DNA of 64,000 nucleotides from an uncultured Ruminiclostridium sp. (GTDB taxonomy: Bacteria; Bacillota; Clostridia; Oscillospirales; Ruminococcaceae): NCBI GenBank assembly GCA_947629925.1, contig CANRFO010000009.1, forward strand, positions 1 to 64,000. The letters run 5' to 3'. A program made the position numbers and the translations under genes. The notes below the pieces were generated by a model. The model did not search any database and was not told where the DNA came from. It worked only from the letters and a program-made list of their open reading frames with translations. Shown here one piece after another: positions 1 through 8,732 of this stretch; position 1 is the stretch's first letter; the number at the start of each line of letters is the position of its first letter.

Positions 1-150
1 TTTCTTTCTCAACTTTCAGTCAGCTTTTTTATTTACTGCCTTTTGGCTTTTTTGTTGAGTTTTGCTCTTATCTAAATAATTTTAACATAATTCCTTTTAT
101 TTTACAATAGGTATCAAGGCGCGATAATATTTTTTTGCATAAAAATCAAT

Positions 151-184
151 ACCTATTGCAAAAAACACAGAAAAGGTATATAAT
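151..184 (+). promoter_or_regulatory. Promoter of the rodA-like gene
   Basis: TTGCAA (156-161) and TATAAT (179-184) are separated by 17 bp. The -35 is preceded by ACCTA and the -10 by AGGTA, the same arrangement and spacing as at the isc promoter (8630-8663). A second inverted copy, CAATAGGTAT at 106-115, lies about 44 bp upstream. The promoter lies inside the longest possible reading frame, so translation must start downstream of it. Confidence 0.7.
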
Positions 185-239
185 AAAATTGTATATCGTC
201 AGAAAGAACCTTCAAATAATTTCCAAATGGCTGAAAATT

Positions 240-1394
240 ATGGTAAAACGAATATTAAAAAGCATTTATGAATATATAAAGCGGCTGGATAAGATACTTA
301 TCCTGCTTTGTCTTGCTGCCAGCGGCTTCGGCATACTCCTTCTGTACAGTATGTACGCGAATGATTTTGCAGGTGTGACTGAGAATTACTACCAGACCCA
401 GATAATCGCTCTGTGTATCGGTGTCGCGGCAATGCTCGTTATTGCGGCGGTCGATTATAAATTCATCTCTAAAATATGGTTTATTTACGCGCCTGCCGCT
501 CTTATACTTACCCTGCTCCTGTTTACAAGCCTCGGCGTGGGAGTTGACGGCGCTGACGACATCGGCTGGCTGCGTATCGGTTCCTTTACGATACAGCCGT
601 CAGAGCTGCTTAAAGTCGCTTTCATAATGACCTTTTCCACACATCTTTATAAAGTGGGAAAGAATATGAACCGTATTCCTCATTTACTTCTGCTTTGCCT
701 TCACGGGCTTTTTCCCGTCGCGCTTATTTCAAAGCAGGGCGATGACGGTACCGCCCTTGTTTTTCTGTTCATTTTTATCGTCATGATGGTAGTCGCGGGA
801 CTTGCACTTCGTTATATAATCGCGGGCTGCGTCGCGGCACCTGTTGTTATATATATCGCGTGGAACTATCTTATGCAGCCTCACCATAAAAACCGTTTCC
901 TTGTCCTTTTTGATGAAGCCATGCAGCAGCAGGAGATAAACGGTATCTGGTTCCAGCAGTATTGGGGAAGAATAGCCCTCGGAACAGGAAAAATGACCGG
1001 CGTTGGTCTTTTCGGCGGAGATTATGTTTATACATCTCTCATAAGAAACGACTTCATATTTGCATATATCGGGAACGCCCTCGGCTTTGTCGGCTGTATA
1101 GCGACTATCGTCCTCCTTCTTCTTATCTGCATGAAAGTTTATATGAATAGCACTCAGGCTAAGGATAAAATGGCTCAGCTCATTTGTGTGGGCGTTTTTT
1201 CAATGATACTTATACATTCTGTGTTCAACATCGGAATGGTCCTTGCGGTTTTCCCCGTCATCGGCGTTCCTCTCCCGTTCATAAGCGCGGGCGGCACCTC
1301 AACGGTCGCGTTGTATGTCGCTATGGGACTTGTCCTCAGCGTTTACGGGCATCGAGAGCGAAAATATCATATGTTCTACACGGAAAAGGATTGA
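240..1394 (+). CDS. rodA: SEDS-family peptidoglycan glycosyltransferase, RodA/FtsW type
   Basis: This is a polytopic membrane protein of 384 residues from the ATG at 240, with about ten hydrophobic segments. SEDS proteins polymerise lipid II into glycan strands with a partner class B PBP. Visible family marks are QPSELLK in the first half, the extracellular loop GDDGTA containing the conserved Asp, and PFISAGGTS near the C-terminus. RodA is preferred over FtsW because no division genes are nearby, but SpoVE/FtsW cannot be excluded. The start at 240 is chosen because a clear promoter (156-184) sits inside the longer frame; no strong ribosome binding site is visible. Galactokinase follows 87 bp downstream and may share the transcript. 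Confidence 0.85.
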   Translation: MVKRILKSIYEYIKRLDKILILLCLAASGFGILLLYSMYANDFAGVTENYYQTQIIALCIGVAAMLVIAAVDYKFISKIWFIYAPAALILTLLLFTSLGVGVDGADDIGWLRIGSFTIQPSELLKVAFIMTFSTHLYKVGKNMNRIPHLLLLCLHGLFPVALISKQGDDGTALVFLFIFIVMMVVAGLALRYIIAGCVAAPVVIYIAWNYLMQPHHKNRFLVLFDEAMQQQEINGIWFQQYWGRIALGTGKMTGVGLFGGDYVYTSLIRNDFIFAYIGNALGFVGCIATIVLLLLICMKVYMNSTQAKDKMAQLICVGVFSMILIHSVFNIGMVLAVFPVIGVPLPFISAGGTSTVALYVAMGLVLSVYGHRERKYHMFYTEKD

Positions 1395-1481
1395 CAGGCG
1401 CGACGCTATGGAGCGTGTCCGAAAATTATTTGTAAATTCAGGGCATTGTCCCTTATTGAAAAATGAAAGGAAAAAAACAAA

Positions 1482-2756
1482 ATGGCAAATTCGGTATCTG
1501 TTTGTGAACTCTACGAGGAACGAGAGCTGAAGACACAGCGCGAACGCTACATTAAAGCAATAGAAAGCTACAAGGAATATTTCGGCGGGATAGGTGAGGA
1601 TTATCGTCTTTTTTCTGCCCCGGGAAGGACCGAGGTCGGCGGAAATCATACCGACCATAACCGCGGAAAGGTCCTTGCCGCAAGCGTAAATCTTGACGTT
1701 ATCGCAGTGGTAGAGCCTATTGACGTTCCCAGAATAGCTCTGAAAAGCGAAGGCTATGATGAGAGCATTATTGAAACGGAAGACATTGAGGTAAAAGAAA
1801 ACGAGAAAAATACTGCCGACGCCCTTATCAGAGGTGTAGTAGCGGGATTTAAGAAAAACGGCTATAAAGTGGGCGGCTTTAAAGCCTACACCACCACAAA
1901 CGTTCTCAAGGGGAGCGGGCTCAGCTCCTCAGCCGCATTTGAAGTCCTTGTCGGAAATATACTTAATCATCTCTACAATAACGGCATAGTAAATCCAATA
2001 AAGATCGCCCGTATTGCCCAGTACGCGGAAAACGAATATTTCGGAAAACCCAGCGGACTTATGGATCAGATGGCTTCATCAGTCGGCGGTTTTGTTGCGA
2101 TAGACTTTAAGGACATTGAAAGTCCGCTTATTGAAAAGATACCTGTCGATTTTACTTCCTTCGGACATGCCCTTTGCATTGTAGACACCAAGGGCAGCCA
2201 CGCCGACCTCACGCCTGATTATGCCGCTATACCCAACGAAATGAAAGCCATAGCGGGTAATTTTTCCGTCGAGTATCTCCGTCAGCTTTGCCGTGAGGAC
2301 ATAATGCTGAACATAAATATGCTCCGTGAAGAATACGGTGACAGAGCTGTTCTCAGAGCTTTGCACTTCTTTGATGAGAACGATCGCGTGGACAAGCTTA
2401 GTCATGCGCTCAAAGCAGGTGATTTTCCCGCTTTCCTTGATTCCATAAGAGAAAGCGGAAACAGCTCCTATAAATATCTGCAAAACGTTTTTTCCGTTAA
2501 CGACATAAGAAATCAAGGTCTCGGCATAGGACTTAACGCCGCCGAGCACGTCCTCAACCGTATGGGAGCCTGCCGCGTACACGGCGGCGGATTTGCAGGC
2601 ACTATTCAGGCGTTTGTTCCCCTTGAACTGCTGAAGGAATTTAAGATGGAAATGGAAAAGATATTCGGCGGCGGTTCCTGCTATGTGCTCAACATAAGAA
2701 GACACGGCGGCACCGAGGTAGATAAGGAAAGTCTTTTCGTCCAAGAGGAAGAATAA
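1482..2756 (+). CDS. galK: Galactokinase
   Basis: GHMP-family kinase that phosphorylates alpha-D-galactose at C1 in the Leloir pathway. The N-terminal signature appears as GRTEVGGNHTDHN, a variant of the usual GRVNLIGEHTDY seen in clostridial enzymes. The glycine/serine-rich ATP loop is LKGSGLSSSAAFE and the C-terminal GHMP motif is RVHGGGFAGTIQAF. The 424 residues are slightly longer than the E. coli enzyme (about 380). AAAGGA lies ten bases before the ATG. galT and galE are not in the window, but a cytoplasmic GH2 beta-galactosidase at 55.7 kb could supply galactose. Confidence 0.95.
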   Translation: MANSVSVCELYEERELKTQRERYIKAIESYKEYFGGIGEDYRLFSAPGRTEVGGNHTDHNRGKVLAASVNLDVIAVVEPIDVPRIALKSEGYDESIIETEDIEVKENEKNTADALIRGVVAGFKKNGYKVGGFKAYTTTNVLKGSGLSSSAAFEVLVGNILNHLYNNGIVNPIKIARIAQYAENEYFGKPSGLMDQMASSVGGFVAIDFKDIESPLIEKIPVDFTSFGHALCIVDTKGSHADLTPDYAAIPNEMKAIAGNFSVEYLRQLCREDIMLNINMLREEYGDRAVLRALHFFDENDRVDKLSHALKAGDFPAFLDSIRESGNSSYKYLQNVFSVNDIRNQGLGIGLNAAEHVLNRMGACRVHGGGFAGTIQAFVPLELLKEFKMEMEKIFGGGSCYVLNIRRHGGTEVDKESLFVQEEE

Positions 2757-2776
2757 AAAACGTTCTCCAAGTAAAA

Positions 2777-2801
2777 AACAAGCCCCTTTCTGGGGCTTGT
2801 T
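2777..2801 (-). terminator. Rho-independent terminator of hflX
   Basis: Perfect 10-bp stem AACAAGCCCC/GGGGCTTGTT with a 5-nt loop. On the minus strand it is followed by a U-run (complement of AAAAAA at 2773-2778). No U-run follows on the plus strand, so it serves hflX rather than galK. Confidence 0.75.
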
Positions 2802-2808
2802 CAGGCAT

Positions 2809-4056
2809 TTAAGCCTTATATTCCTCCGCTTCCTTTATCAGAAGCATGTCCACCAAAGCGTCCACCTTTATGCCCTTGTCGGTGTATTCCTCGGAGAACA
2901 CCTTTCCTCTCTCCCGTATTTTTGCGGTAAATCCTGCCTTTTCATATGGCAGGAGCAGGGTCATTCTCCTTGAGCTTTCAGGCAGCTTTCTTGCGACAGC
3001 TGCCAGCAGTTTGTCAAAGCCTTCGCCGCTTTTGGCGCATATCTTGACGGTATCCTCGTCTTCGGGGATATTGTATTCCACCAGATCGCACTTGTTCAGC
3101 ACGTTGAGAACAGGTATCTCCCCACACCCAAGCTCCGCCAGCAGCGTCTGAGTGGTCTGCGCTTTTTCAGCCGCCTCAGGGTCGCTTATATCGCATACGT
3201 GAAGGATAATATCTGCGCTTGCCGCCTCCTCCAGCGTTGACTTGAACGCCTCTACCAGATTGTGCGGCAGCTTGCGTATCAGTCCTACCGTATCGATGAC
3301 CAGCACCGTTCTCCCGTCAGGCAGCAACACTCCTCTCGAAGTTGGGTCAAGCGTAGCGAACAGCTTGTCCTCCGCCAAAACTCCCGCACCTGTCAGCGAG
3401 TTCAGCAAGGTGGATTTCCCCGCATTAGTATACCCCACGATAGCGGCGGTGAGAACATTGTCCTTCTTTCTTCTCGACCGTGAAAAATCCCTGCGCTTTT
3501 CCAATTCCCTGAGATTTTCCTCTAACTTCGTTATCCTGTTTCTGATATGTCTGCGGTCAGTTTCCAGCTTAGTTTCGCCGGGACCTCTCGTGCCTATCCC
3601 GCCGCCAAGCCGTGACAGGGAAGTACCTATCCCCGCAAGTCTCGGCAGTCGGTATTTGAGCTGCGCCAGCTCCACCTGCAATTTACCCTCGTTTGAGACC
3701 GCTCTCCCCGCAAAAATATCCAGTATCAGCATAGTGCGGTCGATAACTCTTATGTTCAGAATATCCTCGATATTCCTTATCTGACTTGCAGTCAGCTCAC
3801 AGTCAAAAACAGCGAGGTCAGCCTCAAGCTTTTCCGCCAGCTCTTTAAGCTCATCCACTTTGCCCTCGCCTAAAACAGTAGCAGGCTCAGGCGACGGTCT
3901 TTTCTGCAAAACTCTTGCCACAGTCTGAGCTCCTGCGGTTTTCGCCAGCTCTTCCAGCTCGTTCATAGAGGACTCGGCGTCATATTCGCCGCAGTCCACT
4001 CCCGCAAGGATAGCCCTTGCTCTTATTTCATCATTTTTGATAATATTTTCAGTCAT
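2809..4056 (-). CDS. hflX: Ribosome-associated GTPase HflX
   Basis: HflX is a translational GTPase that binds the 50S subunit and splits stalled or hibernating ribosomes. The 415-residue protein has the N-terminal HflX domain, a basic coiled-coil linker rich in Arg/Lys/Glu, then a G domain with P-loop GYTNAGKS, switch II DTVGL and NKCD. The start at 4056 is chosen from the strong TTTGGAGG seven bases upstream; a longer frame to 4092 lacks one. It is transcribed divergently from nadB. Its ribosome binding site can pair with an upstream CCAAAGGA copy, which hints at translational control. Confidence 0.93.
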   Translation of the reverse strand: MTENIIKNDEIRARAILAGVDCGEYDAESSMNELEELAKTAGAQTVARVLQKRPSPEPATVLGEGKVDELKELAEKLEADLAVFDCELTASQIRNIEDILNIRVIDRTMLILDIFAGRAVSNEGKLQVELAQLKYRLPRLAGIGTSLSRLGGGIGTRGPGETKLETDRRHIRNRITKLEENLRELEKRRDFSRSRRKKDNVLTAAIVGYTNAGKSTLLNSLTGAGVLAEDKLFATLDPTSRGVLLPDGRTVLVIDTVGLIRKLPHNLVEAFKSTLEEAASADIILHVCDISDPEAAEKAQTTQTLLAELGCGEIPVLNVLNKCDLVEYNIPEDEDTVKICAKSGEGFDKLLAAVARKLPESSRRMTLLLPYEKAGFTAKIRERGKVFSEEYTDKGIKVDALVDMLLIKEAEEYKA

Positions 4057-4064
4057 ATATACCT

Positions 4065-4120
4065 CCAAAGGAAAAATTTTTTGTGTTCTCACAGCGATGT
4101 TATCCTTTGGAAAAAGAATT
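4065..4120 (-). promoter_or_regulatory. Inverted repeat that can sequester the hflX ribosome binding site
   Basis: On the minus strand an upstream CCAAAGGA (4113-4120) is perfectly complementary to TCCTTTGG (4065-4072), which overlaps the hflX Shine-Dalgarno (TTTGGAGG). The loop is 40 nt. If the RNA begins upstream of 4120 this could hide the ribosome binding site. The pairing is seen; regulation is inferred. Confidence 0.4.
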
Positions 4121-4220
4121 TATCGTCTGCGAATTCTTAATTGTTTTTGTAAAAAATAATCATTTTTTCACCTCAAAACATAATTTATCTGCCGTAAAAC
4201 GGCGAAAGGAGATGCTGAAA

Positions 4221-5702
4221 TTGCAGCTTGAAAAATACGACGTGATAATCATAGGTTCGGGCGTATCGGGGCTTTACTGCGCCCTTAACCTGAACAGGGC
4301 GCTGAAAGTCCTTATGATATCCAAAAAGGAGCTTACCCTTTGTAATTCCGCTCTTGCACAGGGCGGCGTAGCGGCGGTGATGAACCCCAAGGACGACGAT
4401 TATTCCCTGCATATCCGAGACACTTTGATAGCAGGCGGCTACAAGAACGATATGAATAATCTGAAAATACTTGTGGAACAAGGACCTACCGATGTAAAGA
4501 ACCTGATAAAATACGGCGTCGATTTTGACCGCAATCCCGACGGCTCCATAAATCTTACCCTTGAGGGGGGACATTCGCGTCACCGCATAGCCCACCACAA
4601 GGACAGCACAGGCTTTGAGATAGTTACCTGCCTTATCGACCAGGTGATAAAGCTGAAAAACCTCACCATAATGGAAAATTCTCACCTTCTGGGACTGGAG
4701 AAGGAGGGGGAGGAATTTCACCTTGACATTCTCAAAGCGGGAGTGCATCACTATTATACCACAAATGCAGTGGTTCTTGCAACAGGTGGAATAGGACGAG
4801 TTTACGAATACACCACAAATTCCGCCATAGCCACAGGCGACGGTATCCGCTTTGCCTACAATTTAGGCGCAAGAATAAAGCACCTCAGCTACGTTCAGTT
4901 CCACCCCACCGCCTTTGCCGACAGAAAAAACCGTGAATGTTTTCTTGTATCCGAGGCGGTAAGAGGCGAGGGCGCGTATCTTCTAAACGCAAGGAAAGAA
5001 CGCTTTATGCAGAAATACGAGCCTGAGCGCAAAGAGCTTGCTCCCCGCGACGTAGTTTCCAAATGTATGATGCAGGAACAGGAAGCCGTAGGCAGCGACG
5101 AATTCTGGCTTGATATTTCCTACAAAGACCCTGAGTTTGTAAGAAACCGTTTCCCTATGATATATCAGCGTGTGCTTGAAAAAGGCTATGATATGACCAA
5201 AGAGCCTATCCCAATCTATCCCTGCCAGCATTATCTCATGGGCGGCATAGCGGTGGACGGCAACGGCGCAACTACCGTAAAAGGCTTGTACGCCGCAGGA
5301 GAATGCGCTCACACAGGCGTTCACGGACTGAACCGCCTTGCCTCCAATTCGCTTCTTGAAGCACTCGTTTTCAGCCGCCTTATTGCGGAGCAGATAAACC
5401 TCACCACTCCCGCCGCAGGGGACTACACTCCGATAGAGGCCTCAATGCCCTCTCCCGAAGGCGAACCTTTACCCAAGGGCATACGCACCGAGATACGCCA
5501 TATAATGCAAAAGGCGTATTTCGTAGTGCCCAACTACCCTGAAGCTGAAAAAGGTCTTGCCAGAGTAACAGAAATAAAAAATATGCTTGAAAGCAAAAAA
5601 TACGCCCTTACTCCCGATTATATCGAAGCCTGCTCGCTTGCGACAGTTGCGTATATAATTCTGGGAGAAGTTACCGAGCAGGGGAAAGGAAAAGAAGAAT
5701 GA
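4221..5702 (+). CDS. nadB: L-aspartate oxidase
   Basis: FAD enzyme that oxidises L-aspartate to iminoaspartate, the first step of de novo NAD synthesis. The N-terminal FAD-binding motif is DVIIIGSGVSGLYCAL. Active-site signatures are EGGHSRHRIAHH, the HPTAF stretch and the C-terminal GLNRLASNSLLEALVF. Start choice: the only good Shine-Dalgarno, AAAGGAG at 4205-4211, directly abuts the ATG at 4212 with no spacer but lies nine bases before an in-frame TTG at 4221, so TTG is preferred (493 aa). nadC follows with a 4-bp ATGA overlap. No nadA (quinolinate synthase) is present, so it must be elsewhere. Confidence 0.93.
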   Translation: MQLEKYDVIIIGSGVSGLYCALNLNRALKVLMISKKELTLCNSALAQGGVAAVMNPKDDDYSLHIRDTLIAGGYKNDMNNLKILVEQGPTDVKNLIKYGVDFDRNPDGSINLTLEGGHSRHRIAHHKDSTGFEIVTCLIDQVIKLKNLTIMENSHLLGLEKEGEEFHLDILKAGVHHYYTTNAVVLATGGIGRVYEYTTNSAIATGDGIRFAYNLGARIKHLSYVQFHPTAFADRKNRECFLVSEAVRGEGAYLLNARKERFMQKYEPERKELAPRDVVSKCMMQEQEAVGSDEFWLDISYKDPEFVRNRFPMIYQRVLEKGYDMTKEPIPIYPCQHYLMGGIAVDGNGATTVKGLYAAGECAHTGVHGLNRLASNSLLEALVFSRLIAEQINLTTPAAGDYTPIEASMPSPEGEPLPKGIRTEIRHIMQKAYFVVPNYPEAEKGLARVTEIKNMLESKKYALTPDYIEACSLATVAYIILGEVTEQGKGKEE

Positions 5703-6541
5703 AATTACCTCAGTTTTACATCGACGATATAATAAAGACCGCTCTTGCCGAGGACATAAACTACATCGACAGCACCACCGACCTGCTTATCCCCGAGGAC
5801 GACGTTTCCTCCGCATATTTTATGGCAAAGGACGAGGGGACCTTGGCGGGAATCGACGTAGCTTTGCGTGTTTTCAAGCTACTTGATGAAAACATTCAGA
5901 TTGAAACTTACTTCAAAGACGGCGACAAAGTGAACAAAGGCGATGTTATCGCCCGTTTCAGAGGGAACACCGCCGCTATGCTGAAAGCGGAGCGCACCTC
6001 CCTCAATCTTATCCAGCATATGAGTGGTATAGCCACCTACACGGCAAAATGCGCCGCCCTTGTACAAGGCACGAACGCCTCCGTCACCGACACCCGCAAG
6101 ACTCTTCCGGGACTTCGTCCCCTGCAAAAATATTCGGTAGTAGCAGGCGGCGGCAAGAACCACCGCTACAACCTTTCCGACGCCGCTATGCTGAAAGACA
6201 ACCACATCGATGCCTACGGAGGAATAACTCCCGCCGTTAATGCCCTGCGTGAAAAGGCAGGACATATGCTGAAAATAGAGGTGGAGGCGAGAACTCTTGC
6301 GGACGTACAGGAGGCTCTTGACTGCGGCGTTGATGTTATAATGCTGGACAATATGACCTGCGATGAAATGAAAAAAGCGGTACAGCTCACAAACGGCAAA
6401 GCAAAGTTAGAGGCAAGCGGCAACGTGACCCTTGAAAACATCAGACAGGTAGCCGAAACAGGCGTGGACATAATCAGTCTCGGCGCCCTGACCCACAGCG
6501 TAAAAGCCTTTGACATCTCTATGAAGTGGGATAAAAAGTAA
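5699..6541 (+). CDS. nadC: Quinolinate phosphoribosyltransferase (carboxylating)
   Basis: Converts quinolinate and PRPP to nicotinate mononucleotide with loss of CO2. The 280-residue length is standard. Family signatures include ERTSLNLIQHMSGIAT, the PRPP/quinolinate-binding TRKTLPGLR, and GGGKNHRYNLSDAAMLKDNH. The C-terminal barrel has EVEARTL and VDIISLGALTHS. The start codon overlaps the nadB stop by 4 bp, implying translational coupling in a nadBC operon. Confidence 0.95.
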   Translation: MKLPQFYIDDIIKTALAEDINYIDSTTDLLIPEDDVSSAYFMAKDEGTLAGIDVALRVFKLLDENIQIETYFKDGDKVNKGDVIARFRGNTAAMLKAERTSLNLIQHMSGIATYTAKCAALVQGTNASVTDTRKTLPGLRPLQKYSVVAGGGKNHRYNLSDAAMLKDNHIDAYGGITPAVNALREKAGHMLKIEVEARTLADVQEALDCGVDVIMLDNMTCDEMKKAVQLTNGKAKLEASGNVTLENIRQVAETGVDIISLGALTHSVKAFDISMKWDKK

Positions 6542-6582
6542 ATGTGATGCATAGAAGAAATCGGAGTTTTTCGGAGGAAAAT

Positions 6583-7107
6583 ATGAAGATTGAAACGGAA
6601 CGATTGATTCTAAGAGAATATACTATACAAGACTTCAATGCGTTATATGAAATAATGTCAGATGCAGAAACCATGCAACATTATCCTAAGCCCTTTGATA
6701 AAGACCGCACTATGAAATGGATTGAGTGGAATATCCAAAACTACAAGGAATACGGATTTGGTCTATGGGCTGTTGTTTTAAGAGAAACGGGTGAGTTTAT
6801 CGGTGACTGTGGACTGACAATACAGAATATTGATGGAGAATCACTGCCTGAAATAGGGTATCACATTCATAAAAAGTATTGGAGGAAAGGTTTTGGAAGT
6901 GAGGCAGCAAGAGCGGTTAGAGATTGGGCATTTATGAATACAGAATATGATTGTCTATATTCTTACATGAAATATACAAATATTGGTTCATATTCTACTG
7001 CTATTGCAAATGGTATGAGGAAAGTGAAAGAATACCCTGATGAAAAAAATGGGATATCATATGCGTATGCAATAACGCGTAAAGAATGGGAAAATCTTAC
7101 TCGATAA
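6583..7107 (+). CDS. GNAT acetyltransferase, RimJ/RimL type
   Basis: A 174-residue acetyl-CoA-dependent N-acetyltransferase of the acetyltransf_3 group. It begins with the typical ETERLILREY and carries the acetyl-CoA loop region KKYWRKGFGSEAARAV. The start at 6583 follows GGAGG by five bases. The substrate cannot be deduced; relatives act on ribosomal proteins, amino acids or antibiotics. The reading frame is visibly more A+T-rich than nadC before it, which may mark later acquisition. Confidence 0.8.
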   Translation: MKIETERLILREYTIQDFNALYEIMSDAETMQHYPKPFDKDRTMKWIEWNIQNYKEYGFGLWAVVLRETGEFIGDCGLTIQNIDGESLPEIGYHIHKKYWRKGFGSEAARAVRDWAFMNTEYDCLYSYMKYTNIGSYSTAIANGMRKVKEYPDEKNGISYAYAITRKEWENLTR

Positions 7108-7130
7108 ATTCTGATTTACTAAAGGAAAAT

Positions 7131-7670
7131 ATGACAGGACTAAAAACAAACACCGTACTTTTGCTCCCCCACGACAACGAATGGGACAAAATCGCCGCAC
7201 AAACCGTCACCTTAATAAAGCGCATATTGGGCGAAACCTGCACAGACGCTCAGCACATAGGCAGCACTTCAATAAAAACCATTTCTGCCAAGCCTATAAT
7301 CGACATAGCAGTTGCAGTCAAAGAATTAAACGACATTATGTCCTATATAGACGCTCTGAAAGAAAACGGCATTTTCTACCGCAAAGAGGAATACGACAGA
7401 CAGATATTATTTTTAATGGGCGATCTGGAAAACGACGTCAAAACTCATCATATCCATATAGTAGAATCAGACAGCGCAAACTGGCATAATTACATAAATT
7501 TCCGTGATTACCTGAACGCTTTTCCCGATAAAGCCAACGAATACAATGAATTAAAACAACGCTTGGCAAATCAATTTCCCACCGACCGAAAATCCTACAC
7601 CGCAGGAAAAACAGAACTTATTTCAAGATTGCTTAACGAAGCACAGCAGTGGAGAAATTCTCGAAAATGA
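7131..7670 (+). CDS. GrpB-family (UPF0157) nucleotidyltransferase-fold protein
   Basis: A 179-residue protein with the GrpB hallmark QHIGSTSIKTISAKPIIDIAVAV, in which G-S-T/S and Asp pairs form a nucleotidyltransferase-like site, followed by HHIHIV. The family function is poorly defined; several members are fused to or sit beside acetyltransferases or dephospho-CoA kinase. The ATG at 7131 has AAAGGA five bases upstream and follows the GNAT gene by 23 bp, so the two are probably co-transcribed. Confidence 0.75.
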   Translation: MTGLKTNTVLLLPHDNEWDKIAAQTVTLIKRILGETCTDAQHIGSTSIKTISAKPIIDIAVAVKELNDIMSYIDALKENGIFYRKEEYDRQILFLMGDLENDVKTHHIHIVESDSANWHNYINFRDYLNAFPDKANEYNELKQRLANQFPTDRKSYTAGKTELISRLLNEAQQWRNSRK

Positions 7671-7697
7671 CAGAACAAAAGAAAGGCATAAACCAAA

Positions 7698-8186
7698 ATG
7701 TCAGGACAAAAAATAGTATATGACACCCTTGAAGAAATGCAGATACCCTATGAAAAAATAGAACACAAGCCGATGTTTACTACCGAGGATATGGAGGACT
7801 GTCACCTTGACCCTGCGTACAAGGTGAGCAAAAACCTTTTCCTCCGCAATGCAAAAGGCGACAAGCATTATCTTGTTGTAACCACCGTTGACAAAAAAGC
7901 CGACCTGAAAGCCTTGGCGCAGGAGCTGAAAAGCACCCGTCTTTCATTCGGCTCAGAACAGCGCCTTGACAAATATCTGAAAGTAAAGCCGGGTTCCGTT
8001 TCCGCATTCTGTGTTTTGAACGATATAAACAGGGAAGTGACGGTGGTATTTGACGAGGACTTAAAGCCGCTGGGAAAATTTGCCCTGCACCCTAACGAAA
8101 ACACCGCAACGATTTACATTGACTTTCAGGACGTGGTAAAATTAGTCAAAGCCAACGGCAACGAGGTGATATATGCAAAACTTTGA
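7698..8186 (+). CDS. YbaK/ProX-type aminoacyl-tRNA deacylase
   Basis: A 162-residue free-standing editing domain of the INS superfamily (ProXp-ala/PrdX-like), which hydrolyses mischarged tRNA such as Ala-tRNA(Pro). Diagnostic stretches are HKPMFTTEDM at the start, KNLFLRNAKGDKHYLVV with the conserved Lys and Asn-Leu-Phe-Leu, and a central KPGSVSAFCVLND matching the family GxVSPF region. A weak AAAGG precedes the ATG. The downstream acetyltransferase begins within its last codons, so they are coupled. Confidence 0.85.
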   Translation: MSGQKIVYDTLEEMQIPYEKIEHKPMFTTEDMEDCHLDPAYKVSKNLFLRNAKGDKHYLVVTTVDKKADLKALAQELKSTRLSFGSEQRLDKYLKVKPGSVSAFCVLNDINREVTVVFDEDLKPLGKFALHPNENTATIYIDFQDVVKLVKANGNEVIYAKL

Positions 8187-8616
8187 AATAACAGTAAGGG
8201 AAGCGGCAAAACACGACCTGAACGGCATACTCGCCCTTTATTCCCAGCTTTACGATCAAGCGATAACGCCTGATGAAAACATAATATCCTCATGGGAAAA
8301 GCTGATGTCCTATGACAATATCCATATGATAGCGGCGGAGAAAAACGGCGTGCTTATTTCCACCTGCTGCTGCACGATCATACCATCTATAACTCACAAC
8401 GCCCGTCCATTTGCCCTTGTAGAATATGTGGTAACAGACAAATCCCACCGCAGAACAGGCGCAGGAAAAGCCTGCCTTGATTACGCAAAACGGCTTGCCA
8501 TAAAACAAAACTGTTATAAAATAATGCTGATAACAGGCAGAGAGACCGCCCACGCTTTCTACAAAGCCTGCGGTTATAAGTCCGACGGCAAAACCGCATT
8601 TGTACAGGTTTTGTAA
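8173..8616 (+). CDS. GNAT-family N-acetyltransferase
   Basis: A 147-residue single-domain GNAT overlapping the preceding deacylase by 14 bp. The acetyl-CoA-binding motif is seen as VTDKSHRRTGAGKACLDYA, a slightly degenerate Q/RxxGxG/A loop, and the C-terminal AHAFYKACGYK is typical. The substrate is unknown. No terminator is visible before the isc promoter. Confidence 0.8.
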   Translation: MQNFEITVREAAKHDLNGILALYSQLYDQAITPDENIISSWEKLMSYDNIHMIAAEKNGVLISTCCCTIIPSITHNARPFALVEYVVTDKSHRRTGAGKACLDYAKRLAIKQNCYKIMLITGRETAHAFYKACGYKSDGKTAFVQVL

Positions 8617-8629
8617 TTTTTTTTGCAAA

Positions 8630-8663
8630 ACCTATTGCAATTTCTACCAAATAGGTATATAAT
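8630..8663 (+). promoter_or_regulatory. Promoter of the isc operon with an overlapping inverted repeat
   Basis: TTGCAA (8635-8640), 17 bp, TATAAT (8658-8663). ACCTATT (8630-8636) and AATAGGT (8650-8656) form a perfect 7-bp inverted repeat with its arms at the two promoter boxes, a typical layout for a repressor operator. The same ACCTATTGCA-N13-AGGTATATAAT signature occurs at rodA. Confidence 0.65.
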
Positions 8664-8732
8664 ATCTCTTGCAGGACAAAACATACTGATTTTGTATACT
8701 TTGCAAAACATTAAAGAAAAGAGAAAAATGAA

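Noticed and set aside
2079-2744. 221-codon minus-strand frame opposite galK
   Set aside because: Fully antisense to a convincing galactokinase, no ribosome binding site and no recognisable protein.
3242-3784. 180-codon plus-strand frame opposite hflX
   Set aside because: Ser/Leu/Arg-rich shadow of the GTPase gene, with no conserved domain.
6544-8616. Antibiotic-resistance or mobile cassette
   Set aside because: The GNAT and GrpB genes look foreign in composition, but no integrase, repeat or attachment site bounds them.
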